A stretch of DNA of 53,658 nucleotides from an uncultured Anaerotruncus sp. (GCA_944385965.1 CALWZG010000046.1:1-53658), one strand, 5' to 3'; shown: positions 33,206-42,130, numbered from the stretch's first letter. The notes: generated by a model not told the origin, from the letters alone. A program made the numbers and translations.

Positions 33206-34201
33206 TCATTCTCCTATCCGTACCTCCAGTCCATCCAGAACTGGGTCCTGCTTAACGCTTATCTCGTATCCGTCCGCCCTGAGCTTTTTCAGCCCCAAAG
33301 CCCCATGCCCTTTTAATTTGGAAACCGCCTTCGGGGAAACAAAAACCATATAGCATCCCTGGGATTTTCCAGCCAGCAGACGGGCAATCCGATTGTAAAG
33401 AACTGCCCCCTCGCACAGCTCTCTGAAAGCTGGATGATAGGGGCCGGCTACCAGGGCTTTCTCCAACTCAGGGTCGGCATGGAGCCCCATCCGAATCACC
33501 GGAATCCCTGCTTCTCCAAATCCTTCCAAAAGCTCCGCTCCAAGGGACACCGCTTCCTCCAGAGTTTGAGGCTGATATTGTCCCCGCCGGTACAGCTGGG
33601 CCAGATAGGTTCCCTCCACCACCAAGGTGGGATAAACCCGCACAGCGTCAGGATGCAGAGCCACAAGCGCTTCCATAGTTTCCCGGTCGGTGTCTGGGGA
33701 GGCCCCATAAAGCCCTGTCATCATTTGCAGTCCCAGAGCGAAGCCCTCCCCCTTTATCCGGGCGGAGGCCTCCCCCACCTGGGCGGCGGTATGCCCTCTG
33801 CGGTTTTGCTCCAGAACCCGCTCATTCATGGATTGGGCGCCCAGCTCAATCCAGGTCACATGGTAACGCCTCAGCAGTCTTAAAATATCCTGGTCGATAG
33901 CGTCCGGCCTGGTGGAAATCCGAATCCCCGAAAAAGAGCCTTCCTCCACAAAAGGTGCCGCCGCTTTCAGCAGAGCCTCCATATAGGGCCGGGGAATGGC
34001 GGTAAAACTGCCGCCGAAAAAAGCGATTTCCCCCTGGGTCCCCCGGCGGGCCATCACAGGGGCCGCTGCCCCGCACAGCTCCTCTACCTCCTGGGGAGTT
34101 GGGGGCTTTTCTGTGCCGGAGATGCGCCTCTGGTCGCAGAAGCTGCACTGTTGGGGGCATCCCATATGGGGCACAAAAATGGCCAGATTCCCATGGCTCA
34201 T
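33206..34201 (-). CDS. Elp3-like radical SAM protein without acetyltransferase domain
   Basis: 331 residues. The radical SAM cluster motif is 'VPHMGCPQQCSFCDQRRISG' (three Cys near residues 14-21), then 'GEIAFFGGSFTAIP', 'IRISTRPDAID', 'IELGAQSMNERVLEQNRRGH' and 'GLQMMTGLYG', the Elp3-type pattern. Full Elp3 has a GNAT domain that modifies tRNA U34. Here only the SAM half and a short C-terminal region are present. This short version lies between rnc and smc in many Clostridia and its substrate is unknown. It overlaps the rnc stop by ATGA. Confidence 0.88.
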   Translation of the reverse strand: MSHGNLAIFVPHMGCPQQCSFCDQRRISGTEKPPTPQEVEELCGAAAPVMARRGTQGEIAFFGGSFTAIPRPYMEALLKAAAPFVEEGSFSGIRISTRPDAIDQDILRLLRRYHVTWIELGAQSMNERVLEQNRRGHTAAQVGEASARIKGEGFALGLQMMTGLYGASPDTDRETMEALVALHPDAVRVYPTLVVEGTYLAQLYRRGQYQPQTLEEAVSLGAELLEGFGEAGIPVIRMGLHADPELEKALVAGPYHPAFRELCEGAVLYNRIARLLAGKSQGCYMVFVSPKAVSKLKGHGALGLKKLRADGYEISVKQDPVLDGLEVRIGE

Positions 34202-34890
34202 AGCTGGCCCATCAGTTTCAGTGCCTCCTTGGCGGCGGCCTGCTCAGCGCTCTTTTTGCTGCCCCCCACACCCTGTCCAATCACATTGCTGTTCAGGTGA
34301 ACCTCCACCACAAACCGCTTATTGTGGTCAGGGCCGCTCTCCTCCACCAGCGCGTAGGTCAGCCGTTCCTCTGGATTTTTCTGGATGATTTCCTGGAGCA
34401 TGGTTTTATAATCGGTGAAGGCGAACCGCCCCTTATTTTCCAGCAGGTCCACCACAAACCCCAAAACCAGCTTTCTGGCGGGTTCAATCCCACCATCCAG
34501 ATAGATGGCCGCCAGCACCGCCTCGAAAGCGTCGGCTAAGATGGAAGGACGGGTGCGCCCACCCATCATTTCCTCTCCCCGGCCCAGCTTTAAAAACTGG
34601 CCCAGTCCCAATTCCTCCGAGAACTCAAAGAGGGACTTCTCACAGACCATAGCGGCTCTCAGCTTGGTCAGGTCTCCTTCCGCCAAGTGGAAGGTATTGA
34701 ACAGGTAATCAGAGACAATGATGGACAGCACCGCGTCCCCCAAAAACTCCTGCCGCTCGTTGCTGGAAACACTTTTTTTCATCTCGTTGGCGTAGGAGGA
34801 GTGGGTCAAAGCCGTTTCCAAGTAGTTTAAATTCTGGAATTGATACCCCAGACGCTGTTCCAGCTCTTTCAGATTTGTATTCTGTTCCAA
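34198..34890 (-). CDS. rnc: Ribonuclease III
   Basis: 230 residues. The signature is 'NERQEFLGDAVLSIIVSDYL' (usual NERLEFLGDAVL, with Gln for Leu), with the catalytic acidic residues in this box and in 'ILADAFEAVLAAIYLDGG'. A double-stranded RNA-binding domain follows (about 155-228, 'KTMLQEIIQKNPEE...GGSKKSAEQAAAKEAL'). It processes rRNA precursors and other duplex RNA. The start is TTG, six bases after GGAGGGG. acpP, often found between plsX and rnc, is absent: the plsX stop lies only 13 bases upstream. Confidence 0.96.
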   Translation of the reverse strand: MEQNTNLKELEQRLGYQFQNLNYLETALTHSSYANEMKKSVSSNERQEFLGDAVLSIIVSDYLFNTFHLAEGDLTKLRAAMVCEKSLFEFSEELGLGQFLKLGRGEEMMGGRTRPSILADAFEAVLAAIYLDGGIEPARKLVLGFVVDLLENKGRFAFTDYKTMLQEIIQKNPEERLTYALVEESGPDHNKRFVVEVHLNSNVIGQGVGGSKKSAEQAAAKEALKLMGQL

Positions 34891-34903
34891 CGGCTTCCCC
34901 TCC

Positions 34904-35914
34904 TTATTCCTGCCCGCTTTGGGTTTTCATCTTGGACAAAGCCTGGCTGATTTGTGACACTACATCCCGCTCGGTGTATTCCTTCGCCTGACGGATGGCA
35001 TTTTTCAGCGCTTTGGCGTCCGAGCTGCCGTGGGCCTTGATAACCGGCTTGGCGATGCCCATAAGGGGCGCCCCACCATACTCTTTATAATCCATCTTTT
35101 TGCGGAAGGAAGCCACCCCATTCCGAACCATCAGATAGCCCAGTTTGGAGGAGACATTCTCCATAAAAATGCCTTTCAGCTCAGAGGCAAACCATTTGCC
35201 CAGTCCCTCGGTCAGTTTCAGCACCACATTTCCGGTAAATCCATCGCATACCGCCACATCGCAGCAGCCGAAGGGCAGATAGCGGGGCTCCACATTTCCG
35301 ATAAAATTCACCGGCGCTTTCTCCAACAGCAGATTGGCTTCCTTTTGCAGCTCCAAACCCTTGGTATCCTCAGAGCCAATGTTAATCATGCCCACACGGG
35401 GCTTTTGGATGCCCAGAATATTCTCCATATACAGGCTGCCCATCACACCGAACTGAGCCAGCATCTCCGGGCGGCACTCCTTATTGGCGCCAATATCCAC
35501 CAGCATATAGCAGCCCTGCTGATTGGGGATGACCGTCGCCAGGGCGGCCCGTTTGATGCCCTTAATCCGTTTGACAAACATGGAGGCTCCCACTGTGATG
35601 GCCCCGGTGCTTCCAGCGCTGACAAAAGCGTCCCCTTCCCCATTGGCCAGCATCTTCAATCCTACCGCCAGGGTACTGTCGTCATAGGACTTGACCACCT
35701 CGATAGGGTCCACCTCCACATCAATCACCTTGCGGCAATCGGTGATAGAGATGCGGTCCAGGGAAATCTGATTCTCCTTAGCCACCTGCTGGATAACCTC
35801 CTGGTTGCCTACCCCCAGGATGTCCACACCGTACTCCTTAACAGCCGCCTCGCAGCCCTTCAATATTTCCAGCGGCGCGTGGTCGCCGCCAAACAAATCC
35901 ACAATGATTCTCAT
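34904..35914 (-). CDS. plsX: Phosphate acyltransferase PlsX
   Basis: 336 residues beginning 'RIIVDLFGGDHAPLEILKG', the PlsX hallmark (usually DAMGGDxAP; here DLFGGD). Other family stretches are 'SAGSTGAITVGASMFVKRIKG', 'YMLVDIGANKECRPE', 'VCDGFTGNVVLKLTEG' and 'GGAPLMGIAKPVIKAHGSS'. PlsX converts acyl-ACP to acyl-phosphate, the first step of phosphatidic acid synthesis with PlsY. It is a peripheral membrane protein. ATG start. It lies 12 bases after trmFO. Confidence 0.96.
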   Translation of the reverse strand: MRIIVDLFGGDHAPLEILKGCEAAVKEYGVDILGVGNQEVIQQVAKENQISLDRISITDCRKVIDVEVDPIEVVKSYDDSTLAVGLKMLANGEGDAFVSAGSTGAITVGASMFVKRIKGIKRAALATVIPNQQGCYMLVDIGANKECRPEMLAQFGVMGSLYMENILGIQKPRVGMINIGSEDTKGLELQKEANLLLEKAPVNFIGNVEPRYLPFGCCDVAVCDGFTGNVVLKLTEGLGKWFASELKGIFMENVSSKLGYLMVRNGVASFRKKMDYKEYGGAPLMGIAKPVIKAHGSSDAKALKNAIRQAKEYTERDVVSQISQALSKMKTQSGQE

Positions 35915-35926
35915 TTCAAGGCCCCC

Positions 35927-37243
35927 TTATCCTTCCAGTTCCCCGGCGGATTCCAACACCCGCCGCAGGCTGGCCAAGCCTTTCTCGGCCAGTGTTTGAT
36001 ATCGCTGCTGCTTGTCCTTAATACGCTCCGGCAAAGGGGGCAGCAGCCCCATATTAGCCCCCATCGGCTGAAAATCCCCACAGACCGGGCCGGTAACATA
36101 AGCTGTCAGCGCTCCCGACATGCAATCTCTGGGCAATTCCAGCGGCTCCTTGCCTTGTATCTTGCGGGCCAGCTGCTTGCCTGCCAAAATCCCTGACATG
36201 GCGGACTCAATATAACCCTCCACCCCGGTAATTTGACCGGCGAAATAGACATTGTACTTTTCCCGCAGTCTCCAGGTGGCATCCAGCAGCCAGGGGGACC
36301 CGATAAACGTGTTCCTGTGCATCACCCCGTACCGGACAAACTCCGCGTTTTCCAGTCCTGGAATCATGGAAAAAACCCGCTTCTGTTCCCCAAACTTTAG
36401 GTTGGTCTGGAACCCCACCAAATTATACATCGTACCCTCTTGGTTTTCCCGGCGCAGCTGCACCACCGCCCAGGGCCGCTGCCCAGTCCTGGGGTCCCGC
36501 AGTCCCACCGGCTTCAGGGGACCGTAACGGATGGTATCGGCCCCCCGTTTCGCCATAATCTCAATGGGCATACAGCCTTCGTACACATGCTGTTCCGGCT
36601 TATCGAAAGCGTGGAGGGGCGCAGACTGCGCGGAAACCAGCGCCTCATAGAAGCGCTGGTATTCTTCCTTATTAAATGGGCAGTTGATGTAATCATCCTC
36701 TCCCCGGTCGTACCGGGCGGCGAAAAACACCTTCTCCTGGTCCAAAGATTCAAAGGTTACAATGGGGGCCGCCGCGTCATAAAAGCTCAAAGTGTCCCCG
36801 CAAAGCTCCTTGACACGCTCCGCCAGGGCATCCGAGGTCAGGGGGCCGGTGGCGATGATACAGAAACCCTCGGGCAGCTGGGTCACCTCCTGGGAAACCA
36901 CCTGGATCCCCTCACAGCTTTTGATTTTTTCGGTCACCAGGCTGGAGAAGGCCTCCCGGTCTACCGCCAAGGCCCCGCCGGCGGCCACGCTGGTCTTTTC
37001 GGCGCACTCCACAATCAGGGAGCCCATCATCCGCATTTCCTCTTTGAGCATCCCTGCCGCCGAGCCAATCCGCTGGGCTTTCAGGGAGTTAGAGCAGACC
37101 AGCTCCGCGAAATTGGGGCTGTGGTGGGCAGGGGAATATTTCTGGGGCTTCATCTCATACAGCCGCACCGGAATCCCCGCCTTGGCCAAGGCCCAAGCCG
37201 CTTCGCAGCCTGCCAGACCCGCTCCGATTACATGAACGGTCAT
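35927..37243 (-). CDS. trmFO: TrmFO, folate/FAD-dependent tRNA m5U54 methyltransferase
   Basis: 438 residues. The FAD-binding N-terminus is 'VHVIGAGLAGCEAAWALAKA', with 'FAELVCSNSLKAQRIGSAAG' (holding the catalytic Cys near residue 50), 'FYDAAAPIVTFESLD', 'YINCPFNKEEYQRFYEAL' (second conserved Cys) and C-terminal 'FAGQITGVEGYIESAMSGILAG'. It methylates U54 in the T loop of tRNAs using methylenetetrahydrofolate, replacing the SAM enzyme TrmA. The ATG at 37243 overlaps the topA stop (ATGA). The topA-trmFO pair is a common Firmicutes arrangement. Confidence 0.96.
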   Translation of the reverse strand: MTVHVIGAGLAGCEAAWALAKAGIPVRLYEMKPQKYSPAHHSPNFAELVCSNSLKAQRIGSAAGMLKEEMRMMGSLIVECAEKTSVAAGGALAVDREAFSSLVTEKIKSCEGIQVVSQEVTQLPEGFCIIATGPLTSDALAERVKELCGDTLSFYDAAAPIVTFESLDQEKVFFAARYDRGEDDYINCPFNKEEYQRFYEALVSAQSAPLHAFDKPEQHVYEGCMPIEIMAKRGADTIRYGPLKPVGLRDPRTGQRPWAVVQLRRENQEGTMYNLVGFQTNLKFGEQKRVFSMIPGLENAEFVRYGVMHRNTFIGSPWLLDATWRLREKYNVYFAGQITGVEGYIESAMSGILAGKQLARKIQGKEPLELPRDCMSGALTAYVTGPVCGDFQPMGANMGLLPPLPERIKDKQQRYQTLAEKGLASLRRVLESAGELEG

Positions 37244-39357
37244 TCCTCTTCCCCCTTGGACGCAGCCTTTTTCACCGGGCGGGAGTAGTCGCAGCCTTCC
37301 TTCAGGCAATGAATCACCGCGCCCCGGCCGGTCTTTTGGAACAGATAAGCGCCGCATTTGGGGCATTTCTCCTCCAAGGGCTTATCCCAGGTCATAAATT
37401 TACATTCCGGGAAATGCTCACATCCATAGTAGCCCTTGCCGTTCTTGGATTTTTTGGCCAGCATCTTCCCTCCGCAAACCGGGCAGTAGCCTCCGGTGGG
37501 CTTCACAATCTTCTTGGTGTTGCGGCACTCCGGGAATCCGGAGCAGGCCATAAACTTGCCAAACCGCCCGGTTTTAATCACCATGGGCTTGCCGCACAGC
37601 TCACAGACCTCGTCGGTTTCCTCGTCGGGGACCTTCATGCGGACCCCTTCCATATCCTTTTCCGCTTTCTCAAGGGTTTTCTCAAAATCCCCGTAAAAGT
37701 CCCGCAGCATGCCCACATAGTCCACGCCGCCTTCTTCCACCTTATCCAGATTTGCCTCCATCTTGGCGGTGAAGGCCACATCCACAATGTTGGCGAACTG
37801 GTTCTCCATCAGCTGGGTGGTGACCTCTCCCAAAGCGGTAGGCTTCAGGGACTTGCCCTCACGCTCCACATACCCTCTGGCCAAAATGGTGCTGATGGTG
37901 GGGGCGTAGGTGCTGGGACGCCCAATCCCGTTTTCCTCCAGGGTCTTGATGAGGGAGGCCTCTGTATAGCGGGCGGGAGGCTGGGTGAAGTGCTGGTTGG
38001 GAGCCAGCTCCTTCAGATTCAGCACATCTCCTTGAGCCAGGGGCGGCAGGGAAGCGCTTCCCTCCTCGTCCCCCTCCTTGGTCTCCTCGTACAGCACAGT
38101 AAACCCGTCAAACTTCACCGTGAAGCCGGAAGCCTTGAACACGCAGTCCCCAGCGGCAATATCCACTGCCACTGTATCCAGCAGGGCGTTGGCCATCTGG
38201 CTGGCGATGAACCGCTCCCAAATCAGCTTATACAGCTTATACTGTTCTGCGGTGAGGCTTTTTTTGATGCTGTCCGGCGTCAGGGAGGGGACGGATGGAC
38301 GGATGGCCTCATGGGCATCCTGGGCGTTTTTCTTGGTCTTGAACACCCGGCGGGTGCTGGGGAGGTATTCCTTCCCGTATTTCTCCAGGATATAGGCTTC
38401 CGCCTGGTCCGCCGCCTCGGTGGAAATCCGCAGGGAGTCGGTACGCATATAGGTAATCAAACCGGTGGCGCCGATGTCCTCCAGCTCCACCCCTTCATAC
38501 AGCTCCTGGGCGATTTTCATGGTGCGGCGGGACTGATAGCCCAGCCGGCGGGAGGCTTCCTGCTGCAAAGTAGAGGTAATGAAGGGCGCCGCTGGGGATT
38601 TCCGGCGAACCCCCTTTTTCACCTGCTCAATCACATATTGGGCGCCTTCCAGGGAATCAATGACCTTCTGGGCTTCCTCCTGGTTGGGCAGGCTGGTCAG
38701 CTCCAGCTTCTTTCCCCCGATGGAGTACAGTTTGGCGGAAAAGGGCTTTTTGGAGTAGCCCTTAGCGGCCAGCTTGGCGTCTATGCTCCAATACTCCTGC
38801 TGCTGGAAGGCGGCAATCTCCTTTTCCCTATCCACAATCAGCCGGACGGTCACCGACTGCACCCGTCCAGCGGAGAGATTTTTCCGAACCTTCCGCCACA
38901 GGAAGGGGCTCAGCTTATAACCCACAATCCGGTCCAGGATGCGGCGGGCCTGCTGGGCATCCACCAGCTTGGCGTCGATGACCCTGGGGTGGTCCATGCC
39001 GTACTTAACACCGGATTTGGTAATCTCGTTGAAGGTAACCCGGTTGGGCTGGGTCAAATCCACTCCCAGCAGCTGGGCCAGATGCCAGGAAATGGCCTCC
39101 CCTTCCCGGTCCGGGTCGGTAGCCAGATAAACCATATCACTTTTTTTGGCCCGCTTTTTCAGGTCTTTAATCAGGTCTTCCTTTCCCTTGATGTCAATGT
39201 AGGTGGTGGAAAAATCGTGGTCCACATCCACTCCTAATTTACTTTTTGGCAGGTCCCGGACGTGACCCATGGAAGCGATTACATCAAAATCCTTCCCTAA
39301 ATATTTCTGTATGGTTTTCGCCTTGGCTGGCGACTCCACAATCACAAGCTTGGACAA
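37240..39357 (-). CDS. topA: DNA topoisomerase I (type IA)
   Basis: 705 residues. The TOPRIM domain has 'IVESPAKAKTIQKYLG' (E8) and 'ATDPDREGEAISWHL' (D81, D83, E85). The catalytic tyrosine is Y303 in 'GLITYMRTDSLRIS'. The C-terminus has three zinc ribbons, 'CELCGKPMVIKTGRFGKF...CSGFPEC', 'CPVCGGKMLAKKSKNGKG...CEHFPEC' and 'CPKCGAYLFQ'. It relaxes negative supercoils during transcription and replication. The start is TTG with AGGAAGG upstream. It follows dprA by 53 bases. Confidence 0.97.
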   Translation of the reverse strand: MSKLVIVESPAKAKTIQKYLGKDFDVIASMGHVRDLPKSKLGVDVDHDFSTTYIDIKGKEDLIKDLKKRAKKSDMVYLATDPDREGEAISWHLAQLLGVDLTQPNRVTFNEITKSGVKYGMDHPRVIDAKLVDAQQARRILDRIVGYKLSPFLWRKVRKNLSAGRVQSVTVRLIVDREKEIAAFQQQEYWSIDAKLAAKGYSKKPFSAKLYSIGGKKLELTSLPNQEEAQKVIDSLEGAQYVIEQVKKGVRRKSPAAPFITSTLQQEASRRLGYQSRRTMKIAQELYEGVELEDIGATGLITYMRTDSLRISTEAADQAEAYILEKYGKEYLPSTRRVFKTKKNAQDAHEAIRPSVPSLTPDSIKKSLTAEQYKLYKLIWERFIASQMANALLDTVAVDIAAGDCVFKASGFTVKFDGFTVLYEETKEGDEEGSASLPPLAQGDVLNLKELAPNQHFTQPPARYTEASLIKTLEENGIGRPSTYAPTISTILARGYVEREGKSLKPTALGEVTTQLMENQFANIVDVAFTAKMEANLDKVEEGGVDYVGMLRDFYGDFEKTLEKAEKDMEGVRMKVPDEETDEVCELCGKPMVIKTGRFGKFMACSGFPECRNTKKIVKPTGGYCPVCGGKMLAKKSKNGKGYYGCEHFPECKFMTWDKPLEEKCPKCGAYLFQKTGRGAVIHCLKEGCDYSRPVKKAASKGEEE

Positions 39358-39410
39358 ACGAACCTTCCTTTCTATGGTAAAAGGGCACAGAACCCTTTCG
39401 CTGATATTCT

Positions 39411-40673
39411 CTATCTATCCTCATTTTGTAAGCAGTAACGGCGCCCCGGCAGGTTTTTCACCAGCCCCAGCAGTTCTAACTGGGTCAGGACGGTCAGCAG
39501 CTCCTCCACAGGCGCCCCACTGTCCTGACACAATAGTTCCAGCTCTTTGGGAGCGCTGCCCAGCAGCCTATAAACCTGGGCGGCCAAGCCGGTCAATCCA
39601 AGGTCCTCCGGCTGCTTTTTTGCAGCCAAGGGCACCGGTTGTTCCTTCAATGGAGGTGTTTTTTTCACCTTTTTGGGAAGATGGGCCCCTTCTGGAGCCT
39701 CCTGTTCCCAAAGCCGCTGGGGCAGGTTCCCCAAATCAGCGGCATCTGGCAGGAGATTTTTGTACTCCTCCAGAACGCTGGCAGCGCTCAGCACCATCTT
39801 GGCTCCATCCCGAATCAGGGCGTTGCAGCCCGCCATGGTCCAATCGAAAATTTCTCCCGGCAGGGCAAACACCTCCTTACCCTGCTCAGCGGCGTGGCGG
39901 GCGGTAATCAAAGCGCCGCTGGAGGCAGGCGCCTGCACCACAATTACCCCATTTGAAATACCCGAAATCAACCGGTTGCGGATGGCGAAATGGTAGGCGT
40001 GAGGGGCTTCCCGGAAAGGGAACTCGGTGACCAACGCCCCTCCCTGGTTCAAAATGCGGCGTTTCAAGCGGTTGCTGCTTTGGGGATAATCCACATCCAG
40101 GCCGCAGGCCAGGAATCCGATGGTGCGTCCTCCCGCCTCCAAGGCTCCCTCATGGCAGACAAAGTCAATCCCCGCTGCCAGACCGCTGACGATGGCGCAG
40201 CCCGCCTTCGACAAATCAAAGGCCAACTGCCGGGCCGCCTTTTTGCCATATTCTGTACATTTGCGGGTGCCCACCATGGCGATGGTCAATTGGTCTTCCA
40301 GTCCATCCAGTTCACCCAATACATATAATACACAGGGAAGGCCGTCAATATTTGTCAAATTAGCCGGGAACTCCGGCAAATCCGGGGTCAATATCCTGGC
40401 TCCCACTCTGGCGGCCTTGCGTTGGTTGGTCTGAGCCTTCTCCAAGCTCCGGCAGGACAGGATATGCTCTATCTCTTTCGGGGCAAAGCATCCCAGGTCG
40501 GACAGCTGGTGGCGGGACATGTTATAAAGGTTCTCCGGCGGACCCGCCAACTCCAGCACTTGCCTGGCCTTTAAGCTGCCAGGCCCTAAAACCTCCTGCA
40601 TCCAAATCCAGAACAAGCTATCCGTCACCACCAAGGCCCCCTGTCTTTTTACCGGTTTCTTGTCATCTCCCAT
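39411..40673 (-). CDS. dprA: DNA-processing protein DprA
   Basis: About 405-420 residues. A helical N-terminal region with 'LFWIWMQEVLGPGSLKARQV' is followed by the Rossmann-fold core: 'IAMVGTRKCTEYGKKAARQ', 'AIVSGLAAGIDFVCHEGALE', 'FLACGLDVDYPQSSNRLK', 'RNRLISGISNGVIVVQA' and 'SGALITARHAAEQGKEVFALPG'. A C-terminal winged helix follows. DprA loads RecA onto incoming single-stranded DNA in transformation. The ATG at 40673 lacks a good ribosome binding site. A GTG at 40628 with AGGGGG upstream gives the more usual N-terminus and is a real alternative. No other competence gene is in the window. Confidence 0.93.
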   Translation of the reverse strand: MGDDKKPVKRQGALVVTDSLFWIWMQEVLGPGSLKARQVLELAGPPENLYNMSRHQLSDLGCFAPKEIEHILSCRSLEKAQTNQRKAARVGARILTPDLPEFPANLTNIDGLPCVLYVLGELDGLEDQLTIAMVGTRKCTEYGKKAARQLAFDLSKAGCAIVSGLAAGIDFVCHEGALEAGGRTIGFLACGLDVDYPQSSNRLKRRILNQGGALVTEFPFREAPHAYHFAIRNRLISGISNGVIVVQAPASSGALITARHAAEQGKEVFALPGEIFDWTMAGCNALIRDGAKMVLSAASVLEEYKNLLPDAADLGNLPQRLWEQEAPEGAHLPKKVKKTPPLKEQPVPLAAKKQPEDLGLTGLAAQVYRLLGSAPKELELLCQDSGAPVEELLTVLTQLELLGLVKNLPGRRYCLQNEDR

Positions 40674-41440
40674 ATAAAAATCCCGGCGGCCATAGCCGCG
40701 TTCAGGGACTCACTATCTGGAGCCATTGGGATAATGGCGGTTTGGGAACAGCAATCCAATACCTCTTGGGAAAGGCCGTTTCCCTCATTTCCGATGACCA
40801 CCAGACAGCCCTTCTCCATGGAAAGGTTCTGAATGGGCTGGGCGTCCGGTGTCAGGGCGGCTCCATACACGGGAATTCCCACACCTTTCGCCTCCATCAG
40901 TTTGGAGGGCAAATCCTGGCAAATCTCCCATGGCACTTTAAAAAGTCCTCCCATGGTGGAACGAAGCACCTTGGGACTATATGGGTCGGGGCAATCCCCG
41001 GATAACAGCACTCCATCCACCCCCAAAGCGGCGGCGGTACGGAGAATGGTTCCTACATTTCCAGGGTCCTGCAAGGAGGATAAGGCCAGCAGTCTCCCTG
41101 TTCCTTCCATTTTAACACCAGCTTTTTCCTTGTCAAGCATGGAAAATACCCCGAATACCCCTTGCGGGTTCACCGATTGAGCCAGTTTATCAGCCACAGG
41201 CTGGGAAACCAAAATCAGCTCCCGGCAGTCCATCCGGGGAATCTGCTCATACCGTTCCAAAGCGGCTTGGGTGACAAACAGCCGTTCCAGCCCGCACCCC
41301 GCCTGAAAAGCTTCCCAGGTCAATTTGATTCCCTCGGTGACGAACTGTCCCCGCTCCTGCCGCTCCTTTCTGGAAGCCGCCAGCTTGGTGTAAGCTTTTA
41401 CCAGCGGGTTTTCCCGGGATGTAATCTCTCTTGCCTCCAT
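40649..41440 (-). CDS. TrmH/SpoU-family RNA 2'-O-methyltransferase
   Basis: 263 residues. The N-terminal substrate-binding domain ('ITSRENPLVKAYTKLAASRK', 'ERGQFVTEGIKLTWEA') matches the RlmB/AviRb-like rRNA methylase group. The C-terminal SPOUT knot contains 'LALSSLQDPGNVGTILRTAA', 'VLRSTMGGLFKVPW', 'LVVIGNEGNGLSQEVLD' and 'IPMAPDSESLNAAMAAGI', covering the three SPOUT motifs. It methylates a ribose in rRNA or tRNA, with the exact site unknown. It lies about 110 bases after rplT, separated by two overlapping hairpins. ATG after AAGGAGG. Confidence 0.9.
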   Translation of the reverse strand: MEAREITSRENPLVKAYTKLAASRKERQERGQFVTEGIKLTWEAFQAGCGLERLFVTQAALERYEQIPRMDCRELILVSQPVADKLAQSVNPQGVFGVFSMLDKEKAGVKMEGTGRLLALSSLQDPGNVGTILRTAAALGVDGVLLSGDCPDPYSPKVLRSTMGGLFKVPWEICQDLPSKLMEAKGVGIPVYGAALTPDAQPIQNLSMEKGCLVVIGNEGNGLSQEVLDCCSQTAIIPMAPDSESLNAAMAAGIFIWEMTRNR

Positions 41441-41476
41441 AAGAGCCTCCTTCCTTGGCTCCGGTCATACAGATGC

Positions 41477-41538
41477 GCGTATTTCATACTCAGGCGTCCT
41501 GGGTATGAAATACGCCCGTCGTCAATGACGCGGGCGTA
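41477..41538. repeat. Two overlapping inverted repeats between rplT and the rRNA methylase gene
   Basis: The first is an 18-bp near-perfect palindrome with a 3-base loop (41477-41515; arms GCGTATTTCATAC.CAGG and complement, one mismatch). The second is TACGCCCG-t-CGTC-aat-GACG-CGGGCGTA (41511-41538). They share the five bases TACGC (41511-41515), so in RNA only one can form completely. Neither is followed by a T run on the minus strand, so they are not standard terminators. They could be a processing, stability or regulatory element for the ribosomal protein transcript or the methylase gene. Confidence 0.6.
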
Positions 41539-41551
41539 GCAATGTTCCTAA

Positions 41552-41905
41552 TTAAAGGGCGGCCTTAGCTTTCTCCACCAGAGAGGTGAAGGCGGCAGCG
41601 TCGTTAATGGCAATCTCAGACAGCATCTTTCTGTTGAGGGTTACGCCAGCTTTGTTCAAGCCGTTCATGAAGGTGCTGTAATTGATGCCATTCATACGGC
41701 AGGCAGCGGAAATACGGGTAATCCACAGGCTGCGGAAGTTGCGTTTCTTCTGCTTTCTGCCAGCGAAAGCGTAGTTACCGGATTTCTTGACCTGCTGTTT
41801 GGCCATCTTGAAGAGCTTGCTCTTTGCTCCAAAATAGCCTTTGGCCAATTTCAAAATCTTTTTTCTTCTTTTACGGGTCATCATTGCGCCCTTAACACGT
41901 GCCAT
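41552..41905 (-). CDS. rplT: 50S ribosomal protein L20
   Basis: 117 residues starting [20 protein letters not shown], with '[19 protein letters not shown]', '[19 protein letters not shown]' and '[17 protein letters not shown]', complete L20 motifs. It is needed for early 50S assembly and in Firmicutes acts as autorepressor by binding the leader of infC-rpmI-rplT. It is the last gene of that operon. ATG with GGAGG. Confidence 0.97.
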   Translation of the reverse strand: MARVKGAMMTRKRRKKILKLAKGYFGAKSKLFKMAKQQVKKSGNYAFAGRKQKKRNFRSLWITRISAACRMNGINYSTFMNGLNKAGVTLNRKMLSEIAINDAAAFTSLVEKAKAAL

Positions 41906-41932
41906 ATCGTTATACCTCCGTTAAATTCGCGA

Positions 41933-42130
41933 TTATTTGTAAGGAACCAGCAGTTTGATAGCAGCCACGTTGGTCTTGTCAGCGTAGGTGCCTTTGCGCA
42001 GACGACGGGTCCGTTTGGTGGTTTTCTTGGTCAAGATATGGGATTTGTATGCGTGAGCGCGTTTTACCTTCCCGTTCTTGGTGAGTTTGAAGCGCTTTTT
42101 GGCGCCGCTATGAGTCTTCAGTTTCGGCAT
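41933..42130 (-). CDS. rpmI: 50S ribosomal protein L35
   Basis: 65 residues, starting [20 protein letters not shown] and rich in Lys/Arg, the full L35 pattern. It lies one base after infC and 27 bases before rplT, the conserved infC-rpmI-rplT order. ATG with GGGAGG inside the infC end. Confidence 0.97.
   Translation of the reverse strand: MPKLKTHSGAKKRFKLTKNGKVKRAHAYKSHILTKKTTKRTRRLRKGTYADKTNVAAIKLLVPYK

Noticed and set aside
37309..39237. 642-codon plus-strand ORF opposite topA
   Set aside because: Shadow of topA, whose motifs are unambiguous on the minus strand.
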